Notes: generated by a model not told the origin, from the letters alone. Shown: positions 51,538-61,271, counted from the stretch's first letter. The stretch: DNA of 64,000 nt from Pseudobdellovibrionaceae bacterium (GCA_020635085.1 JACKAL010000001.1:1-64000), one strand, 5' to 3'. Numbers and translations: made by a program.

Positions 51538-52287
51538 ATGCGCAAACAGATTAAAGTATTGGTGTCACTTTTTATATTTTTAGCAAGTACATATGTAAGC
51601 CATCAATGGTTATCTGAAGTAGATGGCAAGCGTATAGTACCAAATGAACAAGATCTTTTGAAAGAACATCATTCGGTACAGGCTGAATGGTTTGATGACA
51701 CTCGACAAACAGAAACAGAGACAATGTCAACTGCTAGTGTTCTGTCCCCAGCACTACAGAAAACTAATCAACAGGAATTACAAAGCGAATTTTTATCCAT
51801 TGCTATACCCAAGAAATTGGAATATATGCGAACAACACTGGAAGAGTTTAATGAATTGTTGCGGACAGAAAAAATAACGATTGTACAGAACGTTGATAAA
51901 ACTATTCTGCGTGTTCCTTTGGGTGATTTTTTTAATGAAAATGACAGTGAAGAAGAAGATGAAATTTTATTAAAAACGCAACTCACTGAGCATTTTTATC
52001 ATTTAATGAATGAAATTGCAGTAACCCAAGCAATTCATGAAATTGTTTTAATAGATCATATCAACAACAGACAAAAGAAAATTGATCAAGAAAAAGCTCT
52101 GGCCGCACATCGGTATGTCTATAATGAATACCGCAAGTCTGCAGAGCGAGTGACGTTTCAAACAGTAATCGAAAATGATATTAATAAAAATGGCTCTAAT
52201 TTAACGTTAGAGATTTTGTTTAGCGCTAAATTTCAAGAAAATCAGAGCGCTCTAATAAGAGATAATATCTTAGGCAAAGAAATATAA
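51538..52287 (+). CDS. Membrane-anchored protein with degenerate OmpA-like region
   Basis: A 249-aa protein with one N-terminal membrane helix (VLVSLFIFLASTYVSHQWL), an acidic linker, and a C-terminal region whose spacing looks like an OmpA/MotB domain that lost its key residues (LRVPLGDFFNE...IHEIVLIDHINNRQ...EKALAAHRYVYNEYRK). The Asp and Arg that bind peptidoglycan are not conserved, so this reading is speculative. The ATG at 51538 is chosen because GGTGAGG precedes it. It follows the barrel gene on the same strand and likely works with it. Confidence 0.5.
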   Translation: MRKQIKVLVSLFIFLASTYVSHQWLSEVDGKRIVPNEQDLLKEHHSVQAEWFDDTRQTETETMSTASVLSPALQKTNQQELQSEFLSIAIPKKLEYMRTTLEEFNELLRTEKITIVQNVDKTILRVPLGDFFNENDSEEEDEILLKTQLTEHFYHLMNEIAVTQAIHEIVLIDHINNRQKKIDQEKALAAHRYVYNEYRKSAERVTFQTVIENDINKNGSNLTLEILFSAKFQENQSALIRDNILGKEI

Positions 52288-52433
52288 ACTCTAAGTCATC
52301 AATTTCTAGTACGTTGTTGTATAACCTGTGTGTCGTGGTGCGAGTATGCTTGTCGCTCTTTTATAATTAGTGGATAGCACGGTCAGAGGGATGCAAAAAG
52401 AGAATAATATAATGAATACTCGTCTGCAAAAAA

Positions 52434-53699
52434 TTAATCCACCTCATCTAATCCTGGAATACGCTGAAAAGCAATACGAGTTGGTGCGGTGTTTTTATCA
52501 TCTAGCAAACTTCCCGAAAAAACAGTGTTGCGTCCATAGCGTTGGTTGATCGCATCCACAGCCTTGTAGATGCGATTTCGATTATCGTTTTCGAAAAAAG
52601 AAAGTTGTTGTTCGGTCTCTTTAACAAAATCAAAGAGTGTTACTGAAATTTTACGTGGTTTTTTTCCTCGGGTCGCTTGATACATCTCTTTGAGTTTTTG
52701 TAAGAGAAATCCTGAGTCTTGGGTGGGGTGAAAAGAAATTTCTTTAAAGAAGCGTTCTCCATCGGTCAAACGGATAGACAGGTACATTTTACGTGCCATC
52801 ATATTTTTTGCACGCAGGCGAACAGCTGCCTTCCATAAAAGTTTTTGAGAAACGAGTAGTCCACCGGTAAAGTTTCTTTTTTGAGGGGGAAGAACATGCT
52901 GGTGTCCGATAGATTTAACAGGAGAATCTTCCGAAAAATCCAACCAATCACCTTTGAGGAGACGATGCATGCGCGCACCCCAAACGTTTTCCCATAGTCC
53001 TCGCGTGTGTTGCTCACTACACTGCAGAAGTTGCTCCATATTGGTAATATTTTTAATATTGAGACGCGCTTCCATGCGGGGACCGATGCCAGGAATGTCT
53101 TGTAGCTTGAGACGAATCAATCTGTCATGTAGATTGTTGTGATCTAAAATAGTAAGACCATTTGGTTTTTGCATGTCTGCAGCAATTTTTGCGAGGAGAA
53201 AATTGGGAGCAATACCGATAGAGGCTTTAATGAACGCTCCCACATTGTGGTGCAAAACTTCTTTAATTTTGAGGGCTAACTGCCGAGCTTTCTCCTCCTG
53301 TTGCTGACTGCCTGTGAGCTCGCAGGCAAATTCATCGATGGAGCGCACGGCGCGAATAGGAATGACGGTTTCAATCGCAGTCTTTACTTTGTGATGATAT
53401 TTCACGTAATCACTATGTCCTGCACAGACCAATTGCAAACCAGGGCACATTTTTTTTGCATCACCAACGCGAGTTCCTGTTTTTACGCCATAGGCCTTTG
53501 CTTCGTAGCTTGCAGCAATGACGAATGTGGTGTCTGCTATGAGCGGCACGACGGCCACAGGGCGATTTCGTAACAGTGGTTGGTTCTGTTGTTCACAGGA
53601 CGCAAAAAAAGAATTGAGATCTACATACAAAGCTCTTAGCACGAGAAGAGTGTAAATCTTTTTCACAAAAATTCGCAGGTCTAATGCATTGCTGCCCAT
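52434..53699 (-). CDS. Y-family DNA polymerase (UmuC/DinB-like)
   Basis: A translesion polymerase of up to 421 aa. Catalytic acidic residues are present: Asp27 in YVDLNSFFASCE and the DE pair in RSIDEFACEL. Also seen are the steric-gate region, the HhH segment LQDIPGIGPRMEARL, a thumb region and a UmuC-like C-terminus. It lacks the features of catalytically dead ImuB. The N-terminus is uncertain: ATG 53699 has no ribosome-binding site, and a TTG just before YVDLNSFF is preceded by AAGAG, so the protein may start there. It would act in DNA-damage tolerance. Confidence 0.85.
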   Translation of the reverse strand: MGSNALDLRIFVKKIYTLLVLRALYVDLNSFFASCEQQNQPLLRNRPVAVVPLIADTTFVIAASYEAKAYGVKTGTRVGDAKKMCPGLQLVCAGHSDYVKYHHKVKTAIETVIPIRAVRSIDEFACELTGSQQQEEKARQLALKIKEVLHHNVGAFIKASIGIAPNFLLAKIAADMQKPNGLTILDHNNLHDRLIRLKLQDIPGIGPRMEARLNIKNITNMEQLLQCSEQHTRGLWENVWGARMHRLLKGDWLDFSEDSPVKSIGHQHVLPPQKRNFTGGLLVSQKLLWKAAVRLRAKNMMARKMYLSIRLTDGERFFKEISFHPTQDSGFLLQKLKEMYQATRGKKPRKISVTLFDFVKETEQQLSFFENDNRNRIYKAVDAINQRYGRNTVFSGSLLDDKNTAPTRIAFQRIPGLDEVD

Positions 53700-53832
53700 C
53701 GTTTGAGCTATAATTTTTTACTAATCTGAGCAATAACACGCCACTTCTTAAGTAGCCTCTTCGTGTCATTTGTTTCAATAAATTGTATTCTATCCAGACC
53801 CTAGGCATTCTCGATTCTAAAAAGGAGAAAAC

Positions 53833-54558
53833 ATGAGAAAAAATATCATGGCGTTGATGGTGCTGGTTCTTACCGGCTGTGTTTCTAAATCAACATATAG
53901 AGAGACGGTTGCAGAGAAAGATCAACAGATTAAATTGTTGGAAGATCAAATGTTGACTAATGCCAAAGATCGCGGACAACTCAAGAACTCTTTGGAAGAA
54001 ATGAAAAAAGCTCTTGAGGAAATGCGCGCGCGTGAAGAAGAACAAAAAAAACGTCTCCACGAGTTCGAAGATTTAACACAAAGATTTAAAAAATTGATTG
54101 ATTCAGGAACATTATCTGTTCGCATTATCGATGGAAAAATGGTGGTTAGTCTTGGCTCAGATGTTCTTTTTCCTTCAGGTTCAGCAAAATTATCTAAACA
54201 AGGTGTGCAAACAATTAAAGATGTAACTACGCAATTAGCATCTATTTCGAATAAGAGTTACCAGGTCGAGGGGCATACGGATGATGTACCAATTGCCACG
54301 GCGCTTTTCCCATCCAACTGGGAGTTGGCATCTGCACGGGCATTATCTGTGGTTAAAACCATGGTTGATACGGGTATGCCAACAGAGAGAGTTAGTGCTG
54401 CAAGTTATGGAAAATTCCATCCTGTAGCTGATAATAAAACTAAAGAAGGTAAGGCGGCTAATCGTCGTATTGAGATTGTTATTGTTCCAGACCTATCGTC
54501 TTTGCCTGGATACGAAGAATTACAAAAACTTTCAGATGAGCAGACAAAGAAAAATTAA
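53833..54558 (+). CDS. OmpA-family lipoprotein with coiled coil
   Basis: A 241-aa protein: lipobox LTGC (Cys16), a long charged coiled coil (about 25-90), then an OmpA-like peptidoglycan-binding domain (VLFPSGSAKLSKQGVQTIKDV, VEGHTDDVPIATALFPSNWELASARA, NRRIEIVI). It would tether the membrane to the cell wall. An AAAAGGAG site precedes the ATG. The domain resembles the periplasmic half of MotB, but without a channel helix. Its stop overlaps the converging GIDE-type gene by 4 nt. Confidence 0.9.
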   Translation: MRKNIMALMVLVLTGCVSKSTYRETVAEKDQQIKLLEDQMLTNAKDRGQLKNSLEEMKKALEEMRAREEEQKKRLHEFEDLTQRFKKLIDSGTLSVRIIDGKMVVSLGSDVLFPSGSAKLSKQGVQTIKDVTTQLASISNKSYQVEGHTDDVPIATALFPSNWELASARALSVVKTMVDTGMPTERVSAASYGKFHPVADNKTKEGKAANRRIEIVIVPDLSSLPGYEELQKLSDEQTKKN

Positions 54559-55481
54559 AAGTTATCAAGAAGTAACAAGGTGGCCGCACTGGCAAGTGCG
54601 GCTCCTAAAATCACAAAGAGAATGCTCTTGTTGCCAATTTTTTGTAGTGCATGATATTGATGTCCATTTTCCACAAACAATGGATGAGACAAATCGTGTG
54701 TCAACATACCATACACAGTCACGTCTATTTTTTCTGAAGATTCTCTATAGAGCTTTAAAGAATTTTGAGCGGCTTGTGTAAAAGCACTCACGGTTTCTTC
54801 GGCGCTGACTTCTCCATCTTTATCGAGATCGAGTCGTTGCATTTCGTGAATAGGTTTGCGAATTGTCTGTTGTAAAAATAGACAGAATTCTCCCATGCCT
54901 TCACGAAAAACTTTTTGAGGGTATTCGGAGGGTGTGGAAAAAGAACCTTGACATAAAATGGGTGATCCTAAAGGAATAGAGGTCTCTTGAATGCGAAAAC
55001 TTCTCGAGAACCATCCACTTCCGGGTGGAAATCCTGAGATGGAAGAGCTAACAGATTGTACGATTTTGTTTTGGTAATCAGGATTAATGGAGTGCCAGCG
55101 TTCGGTGAGCTGTTGACCATTGATATCGCCATTGGTAGCGAGAATCAGAGCCACGCCTGTTTTATCGACAACATAAAATGTATTTCCAGTAAATGAGGTC
55201 CAGCGGGTTTCCCATGAGGAGTAGTTCTTTCTTTCTACTTTTTCTTGTAATTCAATTTTACGGTAACAGCAGTCCTGTCCATTTATGTTTTTAATCAAAG
55301 GTTCACTATTCCAAGCAAAACCTTCAAATTCGGCTAGTCCTTGAGCTGCAGTAGCAATACGATTACTTGGCGTATCTAAAATTCGACGCTTCTTGCGAAA
55401 AGTTTTTATCCCATACATCACCGAAGCAATGCTTCCTGCATAAAGAGATAAAATCAATTTGCTTTGAGAAGAATCAGACAT
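54555..55481 (-). CDS. GIDE-domain membrane protein with EF-hand
   Basis: A 308-aa protein with two membrane helices, near the N-terminus (ILSLYAGSIASVMYGI) and at the C-terminus (ILFVILGAALASAATLLLL). The loop carries the GIDE pattern (LDTPSNRIATAAQGLAEFEG) of the MUL1/MAPL group, but no RING finger. An EF-hand loop DLDKDGEVSAEE sits at about residue 217. GIDE and LemA genes are often adjacent, as here (9 nt). Biochemical role unknown. Calcium response would be a new feature for this family and is inferred from one loop only. Confidence 0.75.
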   Translation of the reverse strand: MSDSSQSKLILSLYAGSIASVMYGIKTFRKKRRILDTPSNRIATAAQGLAEFEGFAWNSEPLIKNINGQDCCYRKIELQEKVERKNYSSWETRWTSFTGNTFYVVDKTGVALILATNGDINGQQLTERWHSINPDYQNKIVQSVSSSISGFPPGSGWFSRSFRIQETSIPLGSPILCQGSFSTPSEYPQKVFREGMGEFCLFLQQTIRKPIHEMQRLDLDKDGEVSAEETVSAFTQAAQNSLKLYRESSEKIDVTVYGMLTHDLSHPLFVENGHQYHALQKIGNKSILFVILGAALASAATLLLLDNF

Positions 55482-55490
55482 GTTGAATGG

Positions 55491-56054
55491 TTAAAGAGGC
55501 AAATTCATCTTTAAGTTTGGTTTTTGTTTTTCTTGTTCAGAAACCTGGTACAGCGGTTTTTCTCTATAACCTAAAAAATTTGCGAAAAAGACGTCGGGAA
55601 GTTGTAAAATCCGCGTATTATAATTTGTGATACTTTCGTTATAAACTTCACGACGGTCGGCTAAAGATTCTTCCAGACTCGAAATGCGTCCTTGTAGTTG
55701 GTGAAAATGTTCACTGGATTTAAGCTCTGGGTAGTTTTCGCCAATGGCCATAATGCCGCGAAGGGCGAGTGAGATTTCTTGAGATGCCTGAATTTTTTCG
55801 TTTACCGAGCTCGCCTGTCCATAATGCTGCCGCGCTTGAGACAGTTGATCGATAATTTTTTTCTCATATCCGGCAAACTGTTCGACCACTTGAATAAGAC
55901 TCGAAATTTCGTCGTTTCTTTGTTTTAAGATGACATCAATGTTTGACCATGCTCGATCCGTCTGTTTACTTAAGCCAATAAGGTTATTGTAAACAGTGAC
56001 ACCCATAATAAATAAAACTCCAGCAATAACGACAAAAAAAATTAAAAATGCCAT
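55491..56054 (-). CDS. lemA: LemA family protein
   Basis: This 187-aa protein has an N-terminal membrane helix (FLIFFVVIAGVLFIMGVTVYNN) followed by a helical bundle typical of LemA: RAWSNIDVILKQRNDEISSLIQVVEQFAGYEK, AIGENYPELKSSEHFHQLQGRISSLEE, and YNTRILQLPDVFFANFLGYREKPLY. LemA proteins occur in many bacteria and function is largely unknown. An AAAGGAAA site precedes the ATG. It is upstream of and co-directed with the GIDE gene. Confidence 0.93.
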   Translation of the reverse strand: MAFLIFFVVIAGVLFIMGVTVYNNLIGLSKQTDRAWSNIDVILKQRNDEISSLIQVVEQFAGYEKKIIDQLSQARQHYGQASSVNEKIQASQEISLALRGIMAIGENYPELKSSEHFHQLQGRISSLEESLADRREVYNESITNYNTRILQLPDVFFANFLGYREKPLYQVSEQEKQKPNLKMNLPL

Positions 56055-56379
56055 TGTTATTTCCTTTACATGCTACATTACGATTTATGCCTAAACCCTA
56101 TTTTGTGAAAAGATGCATTGGACGTCAACAAAGGTCCTATTAATTTTTTATATTGACATATTTCGCATGGAGTTGAGTTGAAGGATTACTGAGTTCAACA
56201 ATTGTTTTCGAGTCAAAATGAGATGGATAGAAGTTTCCGAAGTTGATTTGATAATTGACGAAACTATGCTTTTGACACTTTTTCGTTCTTTTCCATAATT
56301 TTATCGATATTTGGAGTGGCATTAAGATTGAACTTGTATTTCCTCTGGAATGATTCCGCATGTTTCAAGGAGGAAATAT
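56055..56379. other. Intergenic region upstream of Lys-rich protein
   Basis: 325 nt, A+T-rich, divergent between lemA (minus) and the Lys-rich gene (plus). A 73-codon minus-strand frame at 56140-56361 has no ribosome-binding site or recognisable content and is not called. Promoters for both sides are expected but none is distinct. Confidence 0.5.
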
Positions 56380-56931
56380 ATGAGACACGTTATTATTAGT
56401 ATTATTATAGGACTATTTGTTTTGCTTGAGGCACCGTTGAGTTTAGCTGTTACGCCTGCTCAAAATCAGCCAACAACAATAAAAAAAATGCTAACAGAAG
56501 ACTATACGGCTAAATCCCGTAAAGCGCAGGTAGTTAAAAAGAAACAAGTTTTAAAAAACAAATCAGTAAGTGCTTATCAGACAAAGGCACATCAGAAGAA
56601 TAAAAATGCGACACAAGCACATAAAAGGGTCAAAACGAAGACAGCCCATGTAAAAGAAAAGAAAAATTTAAAAAAGAATCCCATAGCATCTGGTAAAAAT
56701 AGTAAGAAAAAAATAAATACGGCCGTGGCTCGAAAAATGGCTCCAAACAAAGGATCCGTCCAAAAACAATATTGGTCTGTGCAGTGTTATAATGGTTTTA
56801 TTAAGAATAGTTATGTTTATTGTGCTCGAATCAACAAAAATAAAGGGATTGCTAAAAGTAATAAATCGACAAACCATAAAATGATGCGAAAAACAGCGCG
56901 AGCTGTAAACAAGGAGAATATTAAAAAATAA
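56380..56931 (+). CDS. Secreted Lys-rich basic protein
   Basis: A 183-aa protein with a signal peptide (ending SLA|VT) and a mature chain of very high Lys content, no long hydrophobic part, and one short ordered-looking segment with two Cys (YWSVQCYNGFIKNSYVYCARI). A perfect AAGGAGG site precedes the chosen ATG, and a strong terminator follows. Highly basic secreted proteins can bind DNA, polysaccharide or the cell surface; no family recognised. Confidence 0.65.
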   Translation: MRHVIISIIIGLFVLLEAPLSLAVTPAQNQPTTIKKMLTEDYTAKSRKAQVVKKKQVLKNKSVSAYQTKAHQKNKNATQAHKRVKTKTAHVKEKKNLKKNPIASGKNSKKKINTAVARKMAPNKGSVQKQYWSVQCYNGFIKNSYVYCARINKNKGIAKSNKSTNHKMMRKTARAVNKENIKK

Positions 56932-56990
56932 TTTATAAATTGTGTCCGTCCAAGTCGTCGAGAGGGTGTTATTTAGAAATAACATACTCT

Positions 56991-57022
56991 AGAGTAGCCC
57001 TCTCCAGAGGGCTACTCTTTTT
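56991..57022 (+). terminator. Intrinsic terminator
   Basis: A 12-13 bp perfect stem (AGAGTAGCCCTCT with its complement) with a tiny loop and T-run, 60 nt after the Lys-rich gene. A smaller hairpin GTTATT/AATAAC lies just upstream at about 56969-56984. Confidence 0.9.
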
Positions 57023-57070
57023 ATTGGACCATAATTTAGAGATTATTATCTAATGAGATTTTTTACGATA

Positions 57071-57099
57071 AAAAACCCCGAAGAAAAACTTCGAGGTTT
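57071..57099 (-). terminator. Intrinsic terminator for minus-strand secreted protein
   Basis: On the minus strand AAACCTCGAAG and CTTCGGGGTTT form an 11-nt stem with one mismatch, followed by six T. It lies about 45 nt past the stop of the 418-aa gene. Confidence 0.8.
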
Positions 57100-57144
57100 A
57101 AATAAAATATCAGCAGTACATGCTAAATAAAATGCACTTGCTGC

Positions 57145-58401
57145 TTAGAATTTTAATGAATTGCGAGTGACATGGGTTACTTGATCCCAATTTACTGCTC
57201 CAGAAGATACATTCTGCGTGCTTCCGAGAAAAAGAACATCGATGGCATATTGCTCTTTCTGAATCATGGCAAGAGCATCAGCCGGTAGAGAAAACTCCCC
57301 TTTCCAGCCAGTCACAGTTGTTGACCATAGTGGGCGTTTAAAATCGAGTGGTAATTGTTCTGTGCCAGCAGGGGTTACTTGAGAAAGTGTAATCACTGTT
57401 CCGTAAGGGGCTATCCCTGAGGTAGCGGTTGGGAGATCCATTGTCACTTTACCTGTGGAATGATCAAATTGCGGTGCAGATACTTCCGGTAAAAACTGCG
57501 CTTTGGACATGCTTGCCGTTGTGGGTTGAAGATGGTAGCTGACTTGCGAAAAATCGTAGCTTGCGCGAGCGTTTTGTGTTTGACCAAAGAGGGCTTTTGT
57601 TAGGTCTCCGTTAGACGCCTGTAAGCGAGAAAGAAAACTTTGTTGATTGCTATTAACGAGAACAGAAAGGACATAGCCGTCAAAACCTTTTCGATTTGAA
57701 AGTTTTTGGTTTTTTCCAGAGAGAACGCGTTTCATGTCGACTGGATAAAATTCGTTACCAGATTGATACATAGAAAAGGCAAGCATCTCTTTACCTTTTG
57801 CATAGGCAGGCGCGGTGATACTTACTTGTGTATCAAGACTCCACTCGTTGACAGCAATCTTTACATCTTGCATGGGGCCTTTCACATCAAGTTCTTGTTT
57901 GCCACCACCCTGAAAGGTAAAAAAGTTGATCATTTCAAAAAGAGATTGGCCGTTTTGATATCCATTAATAACGTCTTTCATGGGAAACTGGCCGTGGAGA
58001 GCAAAAAGATTGTAGTGCCCATTATCACGGATGAAAGCACGGAACTCTGGTTTATCCAGAGTAAAGGACAAAAAGTACGATTCGACTTGTTTTGGCAGAC
58101 TCAAGTTACTGGGAAGTTGTAAGTTGTAAGAAGCGATGTGCAGTTCATCGTTTTCTGGGCTAATCACGCGACCGAGATCAAAATTCATAAGCTCTTCACT
58201 GGTCATGGCTGGGATCACCAAACTAAAATCAACGATTCCGTCTTTATCCTTAATTTTGTAGTTTTCGGTGGTACCTTTTATTTCATTAAAACCGGCAACG
58301 GTGCGAAACGTGTTGTTGGTTTCAAATGGCAGTAAGTTCCATGTATCGGCGCTAGCGATACCTGTTAATAATAGCAAACTCGCATGTAATAGTGTTTTCA
58401 T
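57145..58401 (-). CDS. Secreted hypothetical protein (418 aa)
   Basis: Signal peptide (ending ASA|DT) followed by about 400 residues with strong beta character, few Cys and many aromatic residues. No recognised domain. The C-terminal third (from about 325) reads like an Ig-like or carbohydrate-binding sandwich (APYGTVITLSQVTPAGTEQLPL...), but this is impressionistic. GGGAG ribosome-binding site and a terminator bracket it as a single-gene transcript. Confidence 0.6.
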   Translation of the reverse strand: MKTLLHASLLLLTGIASADTWNLLPFETNNTFRTVAGFNEIKGTTENYKIKDKDGIVDFSLVIPAMTSEELMNFDLGRVISPENDELHIASYNLQLPSNLSLPKQVESYFLSFTLDKPEFRAFIRDNGHYNLFALHGQFPMKDVINGYQNGQSLFEMINFFTFQGGGKQELDVKGPMQDVKIAVNEWSLDTQVSITAPAYAKGKEMLAFSMYQSGNEFYPVDMKRVLSGKNQKLSNRKGFDGYVLSVLVNSNQQSFLSRLQASNGDLTKALFGQTQNARASYDFSQVSYHLQPTTASMSKAQFLPEVSAPQFDHSTGKVTMDLPTATSGIAPYGTVITLSQVTPAGTEQLPLDFKRPLWSTTVTGWKGEFSLPADALAMIQKEQYAIDVLFLGSTQNVSSGAVNWDQVTHVTRNSLKF

Positions 58402-58593
58402 GCATTTTCTCCCTTCATGGTTTATGACCCAATAGCTTAGGAGAGAGTTATTTTGACTGCACCTTATTAAACACTGCAGGACAAATACATGACAGATCTT
58501 ACATGAGGTAGCTTACGACTCATGGCAGAAAGTGTGTGTTCAAGTCTACGTGTGCATTTTGTAGATTTCGTCTGTATTTGAAGACTTGAGCGT

Positions 58594-59520
58594 CTACCAA
58601 GCTCCAGGAGGAATCATTATAATGCCCGATAAATATTTTTCTCGCGTATATCCTTGCCAATCTGCGAAAAGAGATTCTTTTATAAGCATTCGACTGATAG
58701 GCATTTCAGAGCTATGAGATTCGCTCACACGTCCAAGATAACCCACAAAAGTTTGCCGCCCATAATTAGCCAGTCCTACCCAGAAAGGAATATGTTCCAG
58801 TCGCTTTAAAGAAGAAAGAGATTTTTTGGTTTTTGAATTCGAACTTGGTCGGTAGTTTACAAGCGTATGTTGAAGGAAAATACTTCTGTTATTATAAAGT
58901 CCGTTTTGTGCTTCTTGTACACTTCTCTGATGCATTTGACGGAGTTTTCCATTTGTTTCATTTGGTTGAGCCACATCGGGATTCCAATAAATGGCTTCCC
59001 AACCATCTTTTTGAAGTTCTTTCATCAAAACATTAGGTCCGTTATCATTTTTTAAAACTTCACGAACTATTTGACGTGCACGTTTTTCTTTTCCGACCGA
59101 GGCGTAGGCAGCACGCAGATGGCGTAATGTCCAAAGAAGAGAGCCTGTGATTTGGATATCCCCTGAGCGAGGTGTACTCTCTTGCATACCAACGAGACTT
59201 CGTGCATAGCTATCAACCGCATCCGCCGAACCCAGTTGTGTTACAAAATCTTTTTTAAGAACGGTTTTAATGTAACTAAAACGTTCTAAGTCTGACCACG
59301 TATCATCCTCCGTAGAGTGTTTTATGGGGGAGTAGTCGGAGCGAACGCCATAAAACAAACCGATACCGGTTTTTTGTAAATGTTGATAGTGGGCTCGTGT
59401 CGAATTTATGATGGATTGGCGACCAGCATTCATAGCGATTTGAGTCTCTTCTTCAGAGAAGATGGCGGCATTTCCATTCGCCGCTAAAAGCAATACAAAA
59501 AGTAAGAAAGCGATCCTCAT
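58594..59520 (-). CDS. Secreted hypothetical protein (308 aa)
   Basis: Signal peptide (ending GNA|AI) and a mostly helical mature part with a basic, Arg-rich middle. It ends with a hydrophobic ...SGIIMIPPGAW. No recognised family or catalytic motif. It has no strong ribosome-binding site. Flanked by gaps of about 190 nt on each side, so probably monocistronic. Confidence 0.55.
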   Translation of the reverse strand: MRIAFLLFVLLLAANGNAAIFSEEETQIAMNAGRQSIINSTRAHYQHLQKTGIGLFYGVRSDYSPIKHSTEDDTWSDLERFSYIKTVLKKDFVTQLGSADAVDSYARSLVGMQESTPRSGDIQITGSLLWTLRHLRAAYASVGKEKRARQIVREVLKNDNGPNVLMKELQKDGWEAIYWNPDVAQPNETNGKLRQMHQRSVQEAQNGLYNNRSIFLQHTLVNYRPSSNSKTKKSLSSLKRLEHIPFWVGLANYGRQTFVGYLGRVSESHSSEMPISRMLIKESLFADWQGYTREKYLSGIIMIPPGAW

Positions 59521-59709
59521 AATGTTTCAAACGGTGTAGTGCAACTGTCATACATAACGGCCTATTTGTATTTAAGTTTTGGCGAAAACACTGACAAAAT
59601 TGGCGTCTCAAAATGAGAACAGCTGTCAAAAATTTATACAGGTCCTTTTTGTCCTGGATGGACTTTCCCACAAATTCCCACAAATAAAAGAAAGAACCCA
59701 GCGTTACTC

Positions 59710-60696
59710 CTATTGGGGTAACTTTTGGATAAGCTCAAAATATTCCTGCATAGTGTTTTGGATGACATCTTCGATGGATTCTATACTTTTGATACCACTG
59801 ACCCCATGACCAGCAGAGAACACATTTTTATAGGAAGCCTTTTGATTGTGGTTTCCAAGGAGTGCGCGGCCCGCACGAAATAGCGATATCCATCTTTTGA
59901 CTTTAGCATTTTGACTTAAAACTGTATCGACAATATTCGCTGCAAGCAGTGGTTCTAAAGAGGGCGTTCGAATAAAGTTTCCAGGAAACCCATCAACTCG
60001 ATCCGTATTAACTATGTCCTCTGATTCAGCGTGTACGATGGCATTTTTGTAATCGTTGCTAACAGGGGATTCTTTTGTGGCGATCATACGCGTTCCCATA
60101 TAGACGGCGTCTGCTCCGAGTGCGAGTGCGGCAAGCAGGCCCTTGCCATCGGCGATGGAGCCCGCGGCAATAAGCGGTAGATCAATGTGGTGTTTGATGT
60201 GGGGGATCAAGGCAAATAAAGAAATATCACCGGCGTGGCCACCAGCACCGCTACCCACAGCAATGAGTCCATGGGCGCCAAGATCGGCCACCTTCTTGGC
60301 GTGCTCAAGACCTACAACGTCACAAAAAACTTTTGTTTTGGTTCCTTTTACTTTTTCTAGAATCCCACGCGGACTGCCCAGAGAGGTGATGATAAGGGGC
60401 ACTTCTTCTTCCAGGGCGATGTCAATATGTTGGTCTTGGTACTTGTTGGATTTTTGAACGATAATGTTGATACCAAAAGGACCCGTTGTTTCTTTTTTAA
60501 TATCTTGAATAGCTTTGCGATAATTTTCCATTGGACGAAAATTAAGCGCAGGGAAGGTTCCGATTCCGCCAGCGTTGCTAGTGGCGACGACCATATTTTC
60601 GTTGCTTACTAAAAACATGGGGGCACCGATGATAGGATAAGGAATATCAAACAGTTTAGTAATGGCGGTGGATAGAGGTCTAGATTTATGGGCCAT
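59710..60696 (-). CDS. Nitronate monooxygenase family FMN enzyme
   Basis: This 328-aa TIM-barrel flavoenzyme oxidises alkyl nitronates such as propionate-3-nitronate, or acts in a related reaction (2-nitropropane dioxygenase family; some members are enoyl-reductase FabK-like). Key segments are IPYPIIGAPMFLVSNENMVVATSNAGGIGTFPA, GINIIVQ, GSGAGGHAG with the family His, PLIAAGSIADGKGLLAALALGADAVYMGTRMIAT. The ATG at 60696 is chosen because AAGGAA lies upstream; the other start would be TTG. Confidence 0.88.
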   Translation of the reverse strand: MAHKSRPLSTAITKLFDIPYPIIGAPMFLVSNENMVVATSNAGGIGTFPALNFRPMENYRKAIQDIKKETTGPFGINIIVQKSNKYQDQHIDIALEEEVPLIITSLGSPRGILEKVKGTKTKVFCDVVGLEHAKKVADLGAHGLIAVGSGAGGHAGDISLFALIPHIKHHIDLPLIAAGSIADGKGLLAALALGADAVYMGTRMIATKESPVSNDYKNAIVHAESEDIVNTDRVDGFPGNFIRTPSLEPLLAANIVDTVLSQNAKVKRWISLFRAGRALLGNHNQKASYKNVFSAGHGVSGIKSIESIEDVIQNTMQEYFELIQKLPQ

Positions 60697-60764
60697 GAAC
60701 AATTCCTTGTCTAAGACTGCGTTGTAGCTACACTTCTTATTTTAACCACTGTATTCTGGTCCCT

Positions 60765-61271
60765 ATGTTGAAGACAACAAAATCTTTTCTTTCAGATGTC
60801 GTGGATGTGATTCCCAAACCTCTTATGGGCACCATTACGATGCGTGCATTTGGTCTGGTGAAAATTCCTTTGTTATTTGCCTGTTCTCCACGCGTCTTAG
60901 AATTATCTAATGATGTGTGTCGGGTGGAAATTCCCTTTCGTAAAGTGGTAAAAAATCACTTAGGCAGTATGTATTTTGGAACGTTGGCTATCGGTGCGGA
61001 TACTTGCGTGGGTATGCTGGCTATGGAGCATATTCGTTGGAGTCAGAGAGAGATCAGTCTTATTTTTAAAGATTTTAAAGCCGAATTTTTAAAAAGAGCA
61101 CAAGGACCGACAATATTTATTTGTGAACAGGGACCAGAGATTGAGGAGTTGATCCAATCTGTTATTGCTTCCGGAGAGAGACAACATCGTACCATCATGG
61201 CAAGGGCAGAAGTTCATGGTGAGACGGTTGCCACATTTGAACTTACCCTATCGCTAAAAATGATAAAATAA
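60765..61271 (+). CDS. DUF4442-type hotdog protein
   Basis: A 168-aa single-domain protein with the hotdog/thioesterase pattern of DUF4442: VEIPFRKVVKNHLGSMYFGTLAIGADTCVGMLAM, then MARAEVHGETVATFELTLSLK. The family is presumed to act on acyl-CoA or acyl carriers. The Asp in GADTC and the HLGSMYFG loop are the likely active-site region. Divergent from the nitronate monooxygenase gene. Confidence 0.8.
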   Translation: MLKTTKSFLSDVVDVIPKPLMGTITMRAFGLVKIPLLFACSPRVLELSNDVCRVEIPFRKVVKNHLGSMYFGTLAIGADTCVGMLAMEHIRWSQREISLIFKDFKAEFLKRAQGPTIFICEQGPEIEELIQSVIASGERQHRTIMARAEVHGETVATFELTLSLKMIK

